Source: Zoogloea sp.
GTDB taxonomy: Bacteria; Pseudomonadota; Gammaproteobacteria; Burkholderiales; Rhodocyclaceae
DNA: 64,000 nucleotides
Assembly (NCBI RefSeq): GCF_028689785.1
Contig: NZ_JAQVCN010000008.1
Coordinates: 1-64,000 of the forward strand
Direction: 5' to 3'
Shown: in pieces, positions 27,536-38,113 of the stretch
Layout of the letters: every line of letters begins with the position of its first letter
Numbering within the stretch: position 1 is the first letter of the stretch
Notes under the pieces: model-generated
Seen by the model: the letters and a program-made list of their open reading frames with translations, nothing else
Databases searched by the model: none
Told to the model about the DNA's origin: nothing
Position numbers and translations under genes: made by a program

Positions 27536-30298
27536 TCAGCCGCTGTTGCGCAGGCCCGCGGCGATGCCGTTGATGGACAGGTGGATGCCGCGCCGCACGC
27601 GCTCGTCCTGATGGCCCTCGCGGTAGCGGTGGAGCAGCTCGACCTGCACGTGGTTGAGCGGGTCGAGGTAGGGAAAGCGGTTGCGGATGGAACGCTTGAG
27701 CAGAGGGTTTGCGTCCAGCAGTTCGCCCTGGCTGGTGATGGCCAGCAGCATCTCGATGGTGCTGGCGTGCTCTTTGGCGATGCGCGGGAAGATGGCTTCG
27801 CGCAGGGCACCGTCCTTGACCAGCTCGGCATAGCGGCTGGCGATGGCGATGTCGCTCTTGGCCAGCACCATGTCCATGTTGGAGAGCAGGGTGGCAAAGA
27901 ATGACCATTCCTTGTGCATGGCCCGGAGGCGTGCCAGGCCGGCGTCGCCGTGCGCCTTCAGATAGGCATGGACCGCCGAACCGAAGCCGTACCAGCCCGG
28001 CAGCATGATGCGGCACTGGGCCCAGCTGAACACCCACGGAATGGCCCGCAGATCCTCGATGGCGGTGGATTTTTTGCGAGAGGCTGGGCGGCTGCCGATG
28101 TTCAGCGCCGCGATTTCGGAGATCACCGTGGATTCCCAGAAGTATTGCTCGAAGCCCTCGGTTTCATAGACCAGGTTGCGGTAGGCCTTGAAGGCGGCGT
28201 GCGACAGCTCGTCCATGGCCTCCAGGTATTCGGGGCGGGGGGCCGGGTCGCGGGGGGCGAAGAGGGTGGCTTCCAGGGTGGCGGCAGCCAGCACCTCCAG
28301 GTTGCGTCGGCCCACCTCGGGGTTGGCGTACTTGGAGGCGATCACCTCGCCCTGCTCGGTGAGGCGGATCTGGCCCTGCACGGCGCCGCCCGGCTGGGCC
28401 AGGATGGCCTGGTAGCTGGGGCCGCCACCGCGGCCGACGGAGCCGCCGCGGCCGTGGAACAGGCGCAGGCGTACGCCGTGGCGGGCGAAGGTGTCCACCA
28501 GGCCGATCTCGGCCTTGTAGAGCTCCCAGCCCGAGGTGAGAAAGCCGCCGTCCTTGTTGCTGTCGGAGTAGCCCAGCATCACCTCCTGCTCCTTGCGGCG
28601 GGATTCCAGCAGCGCCATGTACTCGGGGATGGCGAACAGGCGGTCCATCACCCCGGCGGCGTTCTGCAGGTCGCCGATGGTTTCGAACAGCGGAATGATG
28701 TTCACGTCCAGCGCACCTTCGAGAGGGCGCAGCAGGCCGGTTTCCTTGGCCAGTACAGCCACTTCGAGGATGTCGGAGACATCGTCGGTCTTGGAGATGA
28801 TGCAGTTGGGCACTGCGGCCTTGCCGTAGCGCAGGTGGGCGGCGCGGGCTGCGCGGAAGATGGCCAGCTCGCCCTGGCTCTCTTCGGAGTAGTCGATCCA
28901 CGGTGAGGCCAGCGGGCGTGGGGTAGCCAGCTCTTCAAGCAGCATCGCGATGCGCCCGGCCTCGTCCAGAGCCAGGTAGTCGCGGTTCGGGTCGATGGCC
29001 TTGATGAGTTCGGCGACGACGCGCTCGTGTACGTCGGAGTTCTGGCGCAGGTCGATGGGCGCCAGGTGGAAGCCGAACACTGACACGGCGCGGCGCAAGT
29101 GGCGCAGACGTCCGCGGGCGAGGGCGCCGAGGCCGTTGGCGGTGAGGGAGCGATGCACCACTTCCAGCTCGTCCGACAGTTCGTCGGGGCTGGGGTAGGG
29201 GGCGGCAGGGGCTACCGCATGGCGTGGCGGCTGATGGCCGAGCAGTTGAGTGTAGGTGGCGGCCAGCCGCGCATAGACGCCCGTGAGGGCGCGACGGTAG
29301 GGCTCATCGCTACGGTGGGGCGAGCCGTCGGGCGAGGCTTCGGCGAGGCGCAGCAGGGCGTCGGACGCGCTCACCAGGCCCTGGGCCACAGACAGCTGGG
29401 AGCCCAGGGTGTGGATCTCGTCCATGTAATAGGTCAGGACTTTCTCGGCCTGGGTGGCCAGGGCCCTTTCGAGGATCTCGGCGGTGACGAAGGGGTTGCC
29501 GTCCCGGTCGCCGCCGATCCAGCTGCCCACGCGCATGAAGTTGGGCAGCTCAATTGCGCCCCAGCTGCGGTCGTGGCGGGTCAGGCGGTCTTCCAGCCCG
29601 GCGTACAGGCGGGGGAGTTCGCGCAGGAAGGTGTAGTCGAAGTAGGACAGGCCGTTGGATACCTCGTCCATCACCGACAGTTTTTCGGTGCGCAGCATGC
29701 GCGTCTGCCACAGGGTAAGCACCGCCCGGCGCAGGGCCTCCTCGTTGGCCTGCTGCTCGTCGGGGGTGAGCTGCATGCGGTCGCGTGCGTCCAGCAGACG
29801 GGCGATGACCATCTGGCAGTTGAGAATGCTCTTGCGCTGGACCTCGGTGGGGTGGGCCGTGAGCACCGGCACGATGTTGGCCGTATCGAAGAAGGACACC
29901 AGTTCGGGGCTGCCCAGGCCGGCGGCAAAGGCGCGGTCGAGGGCGTGGGCCAGGCTGCCTTCCTTGGGGGCCGAGCCGGCGATCTGGTGGGCCCGGGAGC
30001 GGCGGATGTGGTGTTGATCTTCGGCGATGTTGGAGAGGTGCGAGAAGTAGCTGAAGGCCCGCACCACGTCGATGGTCTGGTCCCGGGACAAGGAGTCGAG
30101 GGTGGCCTCCAGTTCGCGGCGGGCGCCGTGGTCTTCGTGGCGGCGGAAGCGGATGGAGCTCTGGCGGATGGTCTCCACCAGGTCGAACACCGCCTCGCCC
30201 TCCTGGGCGCGCACAGTGTCGCCCAGCACGCGGCCGAGCAGGCGGATGTCGTCGCGGAGGGGGAGGTCTTTGTCTTCGCTGGTGTTCTTGTCGCTCAT
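27536..30298 (-). CDS. ppc: Phosphoenolpyruvate carboxylase
   Basis: A 920-residue enzyme carboxylating PEP to oxaloacetate, an anaplerotic step. The catalytic His is in [13 protein letters not shown]. The bicarbonate/PEP region [13 protein letters not shown], the glycine-rich loop [14 protein letters not shown] and the C-terminal ending RNSG are all present. Length is as expected. ATG 30298 starts the family N-terminus; the longer frame to 30385 is not conserved. It is divergent from hemC, and the roughly 200-base gap must hold both promoters. Confidence 0.97.
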   Translation of the reverse strand: MSDKNTSEDKDLPLRDDIRLLGRVLGDTVRAQEGEAVFDLVETIRQSSIRFRRHEDHGARRELEATLDSLSRDQTIDVVRAFSYFSHLSNIAEDQHHIRRSRAHQIAGSAPKEGSLAHALDRAFAAGLGSPELVSFFDTANIVPVLTAHPTEVQRKSILNCQMVIARLLDARDRMQLTPDEQQANEEALRRAVLTLWQTRMLRTEKLSVMDEVSNGLSYFDYTFLRELPRLYAGLEDRLTRHDRSWGAIELPNFMRVGSWIGGDRDGNPFVTAEILERALATQAEKVLTYYMDEIHTLGSQLSVAQGLVSASDALLRLAEASPDGSPHRSDEPYRRALTGVYARLAATYTQLLGHQPPRHAVAPAAPYPSPDELSDELEVVHRSLTANGLGALARGRLRHLRRAVSVFGFHLAPIDLRQNSDVHERVVAELIKAIDPNRDYLALDEAGRIAMLLEELATPRPLASPWIDYSEESQGELAIFRAARAAHLRYGKAAVPNCIISKTDDVSDILEVAVLAKETGLLRPLEGALDVNIIPLFETIGDLQNAAGVMDRLFAIPEYMALLESRRKEQEVMLGYSDSNKDGGFLTSGWELYKAEIGLVDTFARHGVRLRLFHGRGGSVGRGGGPSYQAILAQPGGAVQGQIRLTEQGEVIASKYANPEVGRRNLEVLAAATLEATLFAPRDPAPRPEYLEAMDELSHAAFKAYRNLVYETEGFEQYFWESTVISEIAALNIGSRPASRKKSTAIEDLRAIPWVFSWAQCRIMLPGWYGFGSAVHAYLKAHGDAGLARLRAMHKEWSFFATLLSNMDMVLAKSDIAIASRYAELVKDGALREAIFPRIAKEHASTIEMLLAITSQGELLDANPLLKRSIRNRFPYLDPLNHVQVELLHRYREGHQDERVRRGIHLSINGIAAGLRNSG

Positions 30299-30501
30299 CG
30301 TGGCGGATCCTGTCCTGTCGGTTGCTGTCGGCGCGAAAGGCGCATCAGGGCCCCATGCTAGAATCCCGACCCGAATGGCCGCCATAGGTGCCTACCCTGA
30401 TGCTGCACTGCGGAAGCCCGCAGAGTGCCCCGGTTGGCCCGTGCTTGTCCATATCGCCGCGTCGCCCCGATCATCCTTTCAGCCAGCCGAGCCCGAATAC
30501 C

Positions 30502-31431
30502 GTGAGCGCACCTACGCCCGACCGCATCGTCATCGCCACCCGTGAAAGCCGCCTCGCCCTGTGGCAGGCCGAGCACATCAAGGCCCGTCTCGAAGCCCTC
30601 TATCCGTCCTGCTCCGTGGAGCTGCTGGGCATGACCACCCGCGGCGACCAGATCCTCGACCGGCCGCTGGCCAAGGTGGGCGGCAAGGGCCTGTTCGTCA
30701 AGGAACTCGAAACCGCGCTGCTCGACCGGGCCGCCGACATCGCCGTGCACTCCATGAAGGACGTGCCGATGACCCTGGCCCCCGAGTTCGCGCTGGTCGC
30801 CATCGCCGAGCGCGAAGTGCCGCTGGACGCCTTTGTGTCCAACAAGTACGAGAGCCTCGACGACATGCCGCCGGGCGCCGTGGTGGGCACCTCCAGCCTG
30901 CGCCGGGAGTCCCAGATCCACGCCCAGTACCCGATGCTGGCCGTGAGCAGCCTGCGCGGCAACCTCGACACCCGCCTGCGCAAGCTCGATGAAGGCCAGT
31001 ACGACGCGATCATCCTCGCCGCCGCCGGCCTGAGCCGCCTGGGCCTGGGCAGCCGCATCCGCTCCACGCTGCCTTCCGAAGTGTCCCTGCCGGCCGCCGG
31101 CCAGGGCGCGCTGGGCATCGAGGCCTTGGCCGACCGCCCCGAAGTGGCTGCCTGGATCGCGCCCCTGGCCGACCCCCGCTCCGCCGCCTGCGTGCGTGCC
31201 GAGCGTGCCACCTCCCGAGCCTTGGCCGGTAGCTGCGAAGTGCCGCTGGGGGCCTATGCTGAAGTGCAGGGTGGTGAGCTGTGGCTGCGTGGCTTTGTGG
31301 CCCTGTCGGACGGTTCCCGCATTGCCCGAGCCGAGCGCCGTGGCCCCATCGACCAGCCGGAAGCCCTGGGTCTGGCCCTGGCCGCCGACCTGCGGGCCGA
31401 TGGCGCCGACGAGATTCTCGCCAGCCTGTAA
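30502..31431 (+). CDS. hemC: Porphobilinogen deaminase (hydroxymethylbilane synthase)
   Basis: A 309-residue enzyme polymerising four porphobilinogens into hydroxymethylbilane. The dipyrromethane cofactor is attached to Cys245 in [12 protein letters not shown]. The active-site segment HSMKDVP and TSSLRR are present. It starts at GTG 30502 with a weak ribosome-binding site; this matches the family length, and the open frame upstream is not conserved. It is the first gene of a tight hemC-hemD-hemX-hemY run (gaps of 12, 10 and 8 bases). Confidence 0.96.
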   Translation: MSAPTPDRIVIATRESRLALWQAEHIKARLEALYPSCSVELLGMTTRGDQILDRPLAKVGGKGLFVKELETALLDRAADIAVHSMKDVPMTLAPEFALVAIAEREVPLDAFVSNKYESLDDMPPGAVVGTSSLRRESQIHAQYPMLAVSSLRGNLDTRLRKLDEGQYDAIILAAAGLSRLGLGSRIRSTLPSEVSLPAAGQGALGIEALADRPEVAAWIAPLADPRSAACVRAERATSRALAGSCEVPLGAYAEVQGGELWLRGFVALSDGSRIARAERRGPIDQPEALGLALAADLRADGADEILASL

Positions 31432-31443
31432 GCCGTAGCCGGA

Positions 31444-32235
31444 ATGGGTGAGCTGCCTCTCGCCGGGCGTTCCATCGTCATCACCCGCCCTGCCGGGCAG
31501 GCCGACAGCCTGTGCGCGGCGCTCGGAGCGCTGGGGGCCGAGCCCCTGCGCTTTCCCCTGCTGACCATCTCTCCTGTACCCGACGTGGCACCGCTTGAGC
31601 GCATGGCGCGGCGTCTGGGGGAGTTTTCCCTGGCCTTCTTCGTCAGCCCCAATGCGGTGAATCTTGGCCTCGACGCGCTGTTACGGGTAAGCCCGTGGCC
31701 CGCCGGCTTGGCCGTGTCCACCGTCGGAAAGGGCAGTGAGGCGGCGCTGGCTGCCCGGGGCTTTGGCCGGATCATCGCCCCCGACAGCGGCTTCGATAGT
31801 GAATCCGTCCTCGCCCTGCCGGCCTTCCAGGCCGCGGCAGTGAGGGGGCTGAGGGTGCTGGTCCTGCGCGGCGATGGCGGGCGCGACCTGCTCGGTGACA
31901 CCCTGCGTGCCCGCGGGGCACTGGTTGAATACCTGACTTGCTACCACCGCAGTGGCCCCGTCGACGACCCCGCGCCCTTGCTGGCCCGGGCCCGACAGCG
32001 CCGCCTTGATGCCCTGACGCTGACCAGCAGCGAGGGCCTGGCTTACCTCGAAGCCCTGCCTGGCGGCGAGGCCCTGCGTGGGGTGCCGGTGTTCGTTCCC
32101 CATCCACGTATCGGCGAGCGAGCCCGGGGAGCCGGGTTTGCTTCAGTCATCACCACTGCAGCCGGGGATTCCGGGTTGATTGACGGCCTTGTCGCCCATT
32201 TTTCCGCGCGCAACCACAACACTTATCCGGGTTAA
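31444..32235 (+). CDS. hemD: Uroporphyrinogen-III synthase
   Basis: A 263-residue protein closing hydroxymethylbilane with D-ring inversion to uroporphyrinogen III. HemD proteins diverge greatly; support comes from ITRPAGQADSLCAAL near the start, LAFFVSPNAVNLGLDAL, VSTVGKGSEAALAARG and LTSSEGLAYLEAL, and from its position straight after hemC. The start ATG 31444 is 12 bases after the hemC stop. The hemX start follows after ten bases. Confidence 0.92.
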   Translation: MGELPLAGRSIVITRPAGQADSLCAALGALGAEPLRFPLLTISPVPDVAPLERMARRLGEFSLAFFVSPNAVNLGLDALLRVSPWPAGLAVSTVGKGSEAALAARGFGRIIAPDSGFDSESVLALPAFQAAAVRGLRVLVLRGDGGRDLLGDTLRARGALVEYLTCYHRSGPVDDPAPLLARARQRRLDALTLTSSEGLAYLEALPGGEALRGVPVFVPHPRIGERARGAGFASVITTAAGDSGLIDGLVAHFSARNHNTYPG

Positions 32236-32245
32236 ACTCACGCCC

Positions 32246-33349
32246 ATGAGCAGCGAAATCCCCAGCCTTCCGCCCCTTGAGGCGGCCCAGCCCGCCGTGC
32301 CGGCGCAAGCCGCCCCCTCCACCTGGCTACGTCCTTCCGTTGTCATCGCTACCCTGGCCTTGGTCTTGCTGGGCTGGCAGTGGGTGGAAACCCGTGGCCG
32401 GCTCGCGGAACTGCAGGAAGAGCTGGCAAAGCGTTTGTCCGACGGTGATTCTGTGGCCCGCGAGGCCCTGACCCTGACCCGGCAGAATCAGGAGAACCTG
32501 CAGGACCTGCAGAACAAGCTGGGGGGGCTGGATGCCCGCTTTTCCGAAACCCAGGGGCAGCAAGTAGCCCTGGAGGCAATGTACCAGGAGTTCTCGCGCA
32601 CCCGGGACGACCGGGTGCTGTCCGAGGTGGATCAGGCCGTAACCATCGCGGCTCAGCAGCTCCAGTTGGCCGGAAACGTGCACAACGCGCTGGCGGCCCT
32701 GCAGACCGCGGATGCCCGCCTGGCCAGCGTCGATAGGCCCCAGTGGCTGTCGGTGCGCAAAGCCTTGGCGGAGGACATCGATGCCCTCAAGGCGCTGCCC
32801 CAGGTGGATTCCGCTGGCGTGGCGCTCAAACTTGAAACCCTGATGGGGCGCCTTGATGCGCTGCCGCTGGCCTTTGAGGCCCGCCCCAAGGCGCAGCCGA
32901 CACCCCGTGACAGCGAATCGGGCTGGTTGTCGGCCCTGTGGCTGGAGTTCTGGGGCGAGTTCAGGCAGCTGGTGCGCATCGAGCGCATGGACCGCCCCGA
33001 TCCGGCCCTGCTGGCGCCCAGCAATGCCGTGTTCCTGCGCGAAAACCTCAAGTTGCGCCTCATGAATGCCCGGCTGGCCCTGCTCACCCGTGACGGCAAC
33101 ACCTTCCGTGAGGACATGCGTTTGTCGGCCAGTTGGCTTGAGCGCTATTTCGACCTGCGCAATGCCGCTGTGGCCACCGCTCGTGACGAGCTGCTGGCCC
33201 TGCAGAAATCCCCGGTTGGCGTTGATCTGCCTCCCCTGCTGGCCAGCCAGAATGCTCTGCGCGGTCTGCAGGCTCTTTCCGAGCGCAGGGCAGAGCCGGT
33301 CCCGGCCAGTCCGGCGGCCAAGGCGGCCCGTCCGGCCAGGAAGAACTGA
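32246..33349 (+). CDS. hemX: HemX-like membrane-anchored protein
   Basis: A 367-residue protein with one N-terminal membrane helix (about 29-47) and a long helical, probably coiled-coil domain outside (ETRGRLAELQEELAKR onwards). The C-terminal third carries WLEFWGEFRQLVRI and the basic tail AAKAARPARKN. The family is often misnamed uroporphyrin-III C-methyltransferase, but no SAM-binding motif is seen. It may hold heme-synthesis enzymes at the membrane with HemY. ATG 32246 fits the operon spacing; a frame beginning inside hemD is not conserved. Confidence 0.88.
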   Translation: MSSEIPSLPPLEAAQPAVPAQAAPSTWLRPSVVIATLALVLLGWQWVETRGRLAELQEELAKRLSDGDSVAREALTLTRQNQENLQDLQNKLGGLDARFSETQGQQVALEAMYQEFSRTRDDRVLSEVDQAVTIAAQQLQLAGNVHNALAALQTADARLASVDRPQWLSVRKALAEDIDALKALPQVDSAGVALKLETLMGRLDALPLAFEARPKAQPTPRDSESGWLSALWLEFWGEFRQLVRIERMDRPDPALLAPSNAVFLRENLKLRLMNARLALLTRDGNTFREDMRLSASWLERYFDLRNAAVATARDELLALQKSPVGVDLPPLLASQNALRGLQALSERRAEPVPASPAAKAARPARKN

Positions 33350-33357
33350 GGCCGGCC

Positions 33358-34533
33358 ATGCGAGGATTGCTGTGGTTGATTGGCCTGTTTGCCCTGGCCG
33401 CCGGACTGGCGGTCGCTGGCCGCTACAACGAGGGGTATGCCCTGCTGGTGTGGCCGCCGTATCGCATCCAGATCTCCATGAACCTGCTGTTTCTGCTCTT
33501 GGTGGGCAGCTTCGCAGCGCTCTACGCCCTGTCCCGGTTGGTGGCCCGTACGGCCGCGCTGCCTCGTGCAGTGCAGAGCTTCCGGGCCCGCAAGAGCCGT
33601 GAACGCGCTTCCCAGGCGCTCTACGATGCGGCCCGGCTGCGTATCGAAGGGCGCTTCGGGCAGGCTCTCAAGCAGGCCAGCCTGGCCTATGAGGCCAAGG
33701 AATCTCCGGGTCTGGCGGCGCTGCTGGCTGCCCGGGCAGCCCACTCCCTGCGGGACGAGACACGTTACCGGGAGTGGTTGGACAAGGCCGCCGGGCACGA
33801 TCACGAGGTGCGTGTTGCGCGCTTGATGACAGAAGCCGAGTTGGCAGTGGAGGGGCGCCGTTTTGATGAAGCGGCGGAGCGCATTGAAGATCTGCAGGCC
33901 GGTGGGCAGCGTCATATCGCCGCCCTGCGCCTGGCCCTGCGCACGGCCCAGGCCAAGGGCAACTGGGTCGAGGCGGTGCGTCTGGTGCGACAATTGGTCA
34001 AGGTCAAGGCACTGACCGCGGAACAGGCCGACCCCGTGAAGCGGCGTGCTCACCAGGAAGGCCTCCGGCAGCGGGCCGGCGATGCCCAGGCCCTGCTGGC
34101 CTACTGGCATGATGTACCCCGGGATGAGCAGCGCGATGCGCGGCTGGTGGGCGAATTTGCCAGGGCCCTGCTCGCCTCAGGCGAGAGTGGTGCAGCCCAG
34201 AAGGCCATCGAGTCGCAGCTGGCCCTGGCCTGGGATTCAAATCTGGCCGACATCTACGGGCGTTGCGAAGGGGGCGATGTACGCAGTCGTCTGGCCAGCG
34301 CCGAAGACTGGCTGAAACGCCACCCGCGGGATCCGCAGCTCCTGCTCAGCCTCGGCCGCCTGTGCGTGCAGTCCCAGCTGTGGGGCAAGGCCGAAAGTTA
34401 CCTCGATGCGGCGCTGGCCATCGAGCCGGGTTGGGAAGCCCACGTGGAGCTGGCACGCCTGGCCGAACGCATTGGCCGGACCGATGATGCCAACCGTCAC
34501 TACCGCGCCGCGGCGGAGCTTTCCCGGCGCTGA
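33358..34533 (+). CDS. hemY: HemY-like TPR membrane protein
   Basis: A 391-residue protein with two N-terminal membrane helices (about 3-21 and 41-60) and a tetratricopeptide-rich soluble domain. The family signatures GRYNEGYALLVWPPYRIQ and RIEGRFGQALKQASLAYEA are present. It is not the protoporphyrinogen oxidase also called HemY in Bacillus. The protein is conserved behind hemX in beta- and gammaproteobacteria and is thought to aid late heme synthesis. It is the last gene of the operon. Confidence 0.93.
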   Translation: MRGLLWLIGLFALAAGLAVAGRYNEGYALLVWPPYRIQISMNLLFLLLVGSFAALYALSRLVARTAALPRAVQSFRARKSRERASQALYDAARLRIEGRFGQALKQASLAYEAKESPGLAALLAARAAHSLRDETRYREWLDKAAGHDHEVRVARLMTEAELAVEGRRFDEAAERIEDLQAGGQRHIAALRLALRTAQAKGNWVEAVRLVRQLVKVKALTAEQADPVKRRAHQEGLRQRAGDAQALLAYWHDVPRDEQRDARLVGEFARALLASGESGAAQKAIESQLALAWDSNLADIYGRCEGGDVRSRLASAEDWLKRHPRDPQLLLSLGRLCVQSQLWGKAESYLDAALAIEPGWEAHVELARLAERIGRTDDANRHYRAAAELSRR

Positions 34534-34584
34534 GCTCGCGCCCGGCTTTTCGTATCCTGCCGGGCGGAATACCATATGCGTTTT

Positions 34585-34618
34585 TTTTGGGGGGCGAGCC
34601 GTCCGTCGCGCCCCAAAA
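34585..34618. repeat. Inverted repeat between hemY and ahpC
   Basis: TTTTGGGG and CCCCAAAA arms enclose further G/C pairs and a ten-base loop. The T-run lies before the stem on the plus strand, so it is not a standard terminator for hemY. The AT-rich sequence after it (34619-34670) contains ATAG and GAT half-sites that could suit OxyR, but the match is loose. Confidence 0.4.
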
Positions 34619-34729
34619 CGATCGATAGTTTTTGTTAATTCAGACGATTTCATCAATCAATTTGAACGATGAGTTCGGCCGGCCTATCATCCAAGGCTCC
34701 AAGTCTTCTCAACCTGTGAAGGAAACGCG

Positions 34730-35293
34730 ATGTCCCTGATCAATACCGAAATCAAGCCGTTCAAAGCAACCGCCTTCCACAATGGCAAGTTCGTCCCTGT
34801 GACCGACACCGACCTGAAGGGCAAGTGGTCCGTGTTCTTCTTCTACCCGGCTGACTTCACCTTCGTGTGTCCGACCGAACTGGGTGACATGGCCGATGTG
34901 TACCCCGAATTCCAGAAGCTGGGCGTTGAGGTGTATTCCGTGTCCACCGACACCCACTTCACCCACAAGGCCTGGCACGACGCCTCTGATACCATCAAGA
35001 AGATCAACTACCCGATGATCGGCGACCCGACCGGCGCCATCAGCCGCAACTTCGACGTGATGATCGAAGAAGAAGGCCTGGCCCTGCGCGGCACCTTCGT
35101 GGTGAATCCGGAAGGCCAGATCAAGGTCGCCGAAATTCACGACCTGGGCATCGGCCGTGACGCCTCCGAGCTGCTGCGCAAGGTGAAGGCTGCCCAGTAC
35201 GTGGCCTCCCACCCGGGTGAAGTCTGCCCCGCCAAGTGGCAGGAAGGCGCCGAGACCCTGAAGCCGTCTCTGGACCTCGTCGGCAAGATCTAA
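34730..35293 (+). CDS. ahpC: Alkyl hydroperoxide reductase subunit C (peroxiredoxin)
   Basis: A 187-residue typical 2-Cys peroxiredoxin reducing hydrogen peroxide and organic peroxides. The peroxidatic Cys47 is in FVCPTE and the resolving Cys166 in EVCPAKW, positions identical to the E. coli protein. Codon use is strongly biased, as for highly expressed genes. The ribosome-binding site is good (GAAGGAAACGCG). No ahpF follows, so another reductase must recycle it. A terminator lies at 35330. Confidence 0.97.
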   Translation: MSLINTEIKPFKATAFHNGKFVPVTDTDLKGKWSVFFFYPADFTFVCPTELGDMADVYPEFQKLGVEVYSVSTDTHFTHKAWHDASDTIKKINYPMIGDPTGAISRNFDVMIEEEGLALRGTFVVNPEGQIKVAEIHDLGIGRDASELLRKVKAAQYVASHPGEVCPAKWQEGAETLKPSLDLVGKI

Positions 35294-35329
35294 GTCCTGC
35301 TGACAGGGCGGCTGCGGCTGCCCTTAAGC

Positions 35330-35366
35330 AAAAAGCCCGGCCGTCGCAAGACGGGCCGGGCTTTTT
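35330..35366. terminator. Bidirectional terminator between ahpC and hemF
   Basis: AAAAAGCCCGG and CCGGGCTTTTT, with further pairs inside and a GCAA loop, form a stem with A- and T-runs on both sides. It serves ahpC (plus) and hemF (minus). Confidence 0.93.
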
Positions 35367-35388
35367 ATTTTCCGGGAGCGGGGGGCGA

Positions 35389-36297
35389 TCAGGCCCAGTC
35401 GCGGGGGATCAGGAAGTCGGTGTACAGGCGAGCCTCCGGGCTGCCCGCCTCGGGGTGCCAGTCGTAGCGCCACTTCACGATCGGGGGCATGGACATCAGG
35501 ATGGATTCGGTGCGCCCGCCGGACTGCAGGCCGAACAGGGTGCCCCGGTCGAAGACCAGGTTGAATTCCACATAGCGACCCCGGCGATAAGCCTGGAAAT
35601 CCCGCTCCCGCTCGCCGTAGGGGGTGTCGCGGCGGCGCTCGATGATGGGCAGATAGGCCTTCAGGAAGGCATCCCCCACGCTGCGGGTCATGGCAAAGGC
35701 GCTGTCGAAGTCCACCTGGCCGTCGGCACCGTGGTCATCGAAGAACAGGCCGCCAACGCCACGGGGCTCGTTGCGGTGCTTGAGGAAGAAATAGCGGTCA
35801 CACCACTCCTTGAGGCGGGTGTACTCGGCCTCACCCCAGGGCAGCACGGCGGCCTTGCAGCTGGCGTGGAAGTGCCGTACGTCCTCTTCGAAGGGGTAGT
35901 AGGGGGTCAGATCCTTGCCGCCGCCGAACCACCACACGTCGGGCTTGCCTGGTGCGGAGGCGATGAAAAAGCGCACGTTCATGTGCACCGTCGGGCAGTA
36001 AGGGTTGCGGGGGTGGAGCACCAGGGATACACCCATGGCCTCGTAGCTGCGTCCGGCCAGCTCGGGGCGGGCGGCGGTGGCGGAAGGGGGCAGACCCTCG
36101 CCCATCACATGGGAGAAGTTGCAGCCGCCGCGTTCGAAGAAGTTGCCGTCCTCGATCAGGCGGGTAAGGCCGCCCCCGCCGGCCGGGCGGGTCCAGCTGT
36201 CGGTGACGAAGGGCTTGCCGTCAAATAGTTCCAGGGCAGAGACGATGCGAGTCTGCAGATCGAGGAGATAGGCTTTGACGGCGTTGCGGTCGGGCAT
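35389..36297 (-). CDS. hemF: Oxygen-dependent coproporphyrinogen-III oxidase
   Basis: A 302-residue enzyme converting coproporphyrinogen III to protoporphyrinogen IX with oxygen. The family signatures are [51 protein letters not shown] and [19 protein letters not shown] 36297 was chosen as the family start ([11 protein letters not shown]); an upstream ATG adds seven residues. Its presence indicates aerobic heme synthesis. Confidence 0.97.
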   Translation of the reverse strand: MPDRNAVKAYLLDLQTRIVSALELFDGKPFVTDSWTRPAGGGGLTRLIEDGNFFERGGCNFSHVMGEGLPPSATAARPELAGRSYEAMGVSLVLHPRNPYCPTVHMNVRFFIASAPGKPDVWWFGGGKDLTPYYPFEEDVRHFHASCKAAVLPWGEAEYTRLKEWCDRYFFLKHRNEPRGVGGLFFDDHGADGQVDFDSAFAMTRSVGDAFLKAYLPIIERRRDTPYGERERDFQAYRRGRYVEFNLVFDRGTLFGLQSGGRTESILMSMPPIVKWRYDWHPEAGSPEARLYTDFLIPRDWA

Positions 36298-36316
36298 GGC
36301 GATTCTTTTCGGATAC

Positions 36317-36343
36317 AAAAAAGACGGCTCCAGGAGGAGCCGT
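36317..36343 (-). terminator. Intrinsic terminator after the CHMI-like gene
   Basis: On the minus strand ACGGCTCC, a four-base loop, GGAGCCGT and a T-run follow the isomerase gene by about 20 bases. It separates that gene from hemF. Confidence 0.88.
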
Positions 36344-36363
36344 GGGTTCAGTCCGGCATCTGC

Positions 36364-36729
36364 TCAGGTGGCGGGCAGCAGGCGCTTGGCGTAGACCTCC
36401 CGGTCCATGTCGCGGGCGTCGGCGGTGATCTGAACGATCTGCCTGCCCGGGCCGATGAGGCTGCTCATGGCCAGCACCAGGGCTTCGGTGAGCCCTTGCT
36501 TGGTGGGCTTGTCGCGGCCCGACAGCATGGCCAGTTCGGCATGCACGAAGCCGTGCTCCGCGCCGCTGCCGACACAGAAGTGCTGCACGGGAATCAGGCG
36601 GACCTTGATGGAGTCCGGCGGGTTGAAGACGCCACTGGAAAGTAGGACGTCACAGGCTGCCTGGGCCAGGCTCACGCCGTCGAAGCGGCTGGCCATGTTT
36701 TCGCTGTATTCGATACGCAGGTGGGGCAT
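36364..36729 (-). CDS. 5-carboxymethyl-2-hydroxymuconate isomerase-like protein
   Basis: A 121-residue protein of the CHMI branch of the tautomerase superfamily. After Met removal the N-terminus would be Pro (MPHLRIEYSEN), the catalytic base in this fold. The segments HGFVHAELAMLSGRD and the C-terminal REVYAKRL also fit. The classic role is in homoprotocatechuate breakdown, but none of the other hpa genes is nearby, so the substrate is unknown. It lies between purD and hemF on the same strand, with its own terminator. Confidence 0.85.
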   Translation of the reverse strand: MPHLRIEYSENMASRFDGVSLAQAACDVLLSSGVFNPPDSIKVRLIPVQHFCVGSGAEHGFVHAELAMLSGRDKPTKQGLTEALVLAMSSLIGPGRQIVQITADARDMDREVYAKRLLPAT

Positions 36730-36810
36730 GTCAGTGAGCGCCGGGCTGTCTCGAGCATGGCGCCGAGGTCTGCGAACGAAGTGCGCCTGAGGGGTGTTTC
36801 ATAATGGTAT

Positions 36811-38100
36811 TCAGCCCTTGCGGCCAACGGCTCGGTAGCCGATGTCACGACGGCACTGCATGCCGTCGAAGTGGATCTGGTCCACCTGTTCGTAGGCCTG
36901 TTTCTGGGCGCTCCTGACGTTGTCGCCGAGGGCCGTGACGCACAGCACGCGGCCGCCGCTGGTGACGACCTGCCCGCCCTGCTCGGTGGTGCCGGCGTGG
37001 AAGACGTGCACGTCGGCGTTCGCTTCAGTGGGCAGACCGTGGATGGCATCGCCCTTGCGCGGGCTGTCCGGGTAGCCGGCAGCAGCCATCACCACGCCCA
37101 GGGCGAAGCGGCGGTCCCACTCGGCTTCGATCTTGTCGAGCTTGCCGGCAATGGCGGCTTCGACCAGGTCTACCAGGTCGGACTTGAGGCGCATCATGAT
37201 GGGCTGGGTTTCAGGGTCGCCCATGCGGCAGTTGAACTCGACCACGCGGGGGGCGCCCTTGCTGTCGATCATCAGGCCGGCATACAGGAAGCCGGTGTAG
37301 GGCAGGCCTTCGGCGGCCATGCCGACGAGGGTCGGCATGATGATCTCGCGCATGGCGCGGGCATGGACTTCCGGGGTGACCACCGGGGCGGGGGAGTAGG
37401 CTCCCATGCCACCAGTGTTGGGCCCCTGGTCGGCGTCCTTGAGGCGCTTGTGATCCTGGGAGGTGGCCAGGGGCAGGGCGTGACGGCCATCTGCCATGAC
37501 GATGAAGCTGGCTTCCTCGCCTTCCATGAACTCTTCGATCACCACCCGCGGGCCGCGTTCGTCGTACTGCACGCCCAAGGTGTTGTGGGTGAGCATGGCG
37601 TCGATGGCCGCGTGGGCCTCGTCCATCGTCATGGCCACCACTACGCCCTTGCCGGCAGCCAGGCCGTCGGCCTTGATGACGATGGGGGCACCTTCGGCAT
37701 CCACGTAGGCGTGGGCCTGAACCGGGTCGGAGAAGGTCTGGTAGCGGGCGGTGGGGATCTTGTGGCGCTGCAGGAACTGCTTGGCGAAATCCTTGGAGCT
37801 CTCCAGCTGGGCGGCCAGCCGGGTCGGCCCGAAGATGGGCAGGCCGGCGGCCCGGAAGGCATCCACCACGCCGGCGGCGAGGGGAGCCTCGGGGCCGACG
37901 ACGGTCAGGCCGATCTGCTCCTGGCGGACAAAGTCGATCAGCGCCGGAATGGCCGTGATGGCCACGTTCTCAACGCCGGGCTCCCGAGCGGTGCCGGGGT
38001 TGCCGGGGGCGACGTAAACCTTATGGACGCGGGCCGAGCGGGACAGTTTCCAGGCCAGCGCGTGTTCGCGACCGCCGGAGCCGATGACGAGGATTTTCAT
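36811..38100 (-). CDS. purD: Phosphoribosylamine-glycine ligase
   Basis: A 429-residue ATP-grasp enzyme forming glycinamide ribonucleotide in purine synthesis. It begins [19 protein letters not shown]. The ATP-grasp motif [17 protein letters not shown] and the glycine-binding region [11 protein letters not shown] followed by [12 protein letters not shown] are present. It follows purH by 13 bases on the same strand, the usual purHD order. Confidence 0.97.
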   Translation of the reverse strand: MKILVIGSGGREHALAWKLSRSARVHKVYVAPGNPGTAREPGVENVAITAIPALIDFVRQEQIGLTVVGPEAPLAAGVVDAFRAAGLPIFGPTRLAAQLESSKDFAKQFLQRHKIPTARYQTFSDPVQAHAYVDAEGAPIVIKADGLAAGKGVVVAMTMDEAHAAIDAMLTHNTLGVQYDERGPRVVIEEFMEGEEASFIVMADGRHALPLATSQDHKRLKDADQGPNTGGMGAYSPAPVVTPEVHARAMREIIMPTLVGMAAEGLPYTGFLYAGLMIDSKGAPRVVEFNCRMGDPETQPIMMRLKSDLVDLVEAAIAGKLDKIEAEWDRRFALGVVMAAAGYPDSPRKGDAIHGLPTEANADVHVFHAGTTEQGGQVVTSGGRVLCVTALGDNVRSAQKQAYEQVDQIHFDGMQCRRDIGYRAVGRKG

Positions 38101-38113
38101 GTTGGGGCCTGGA

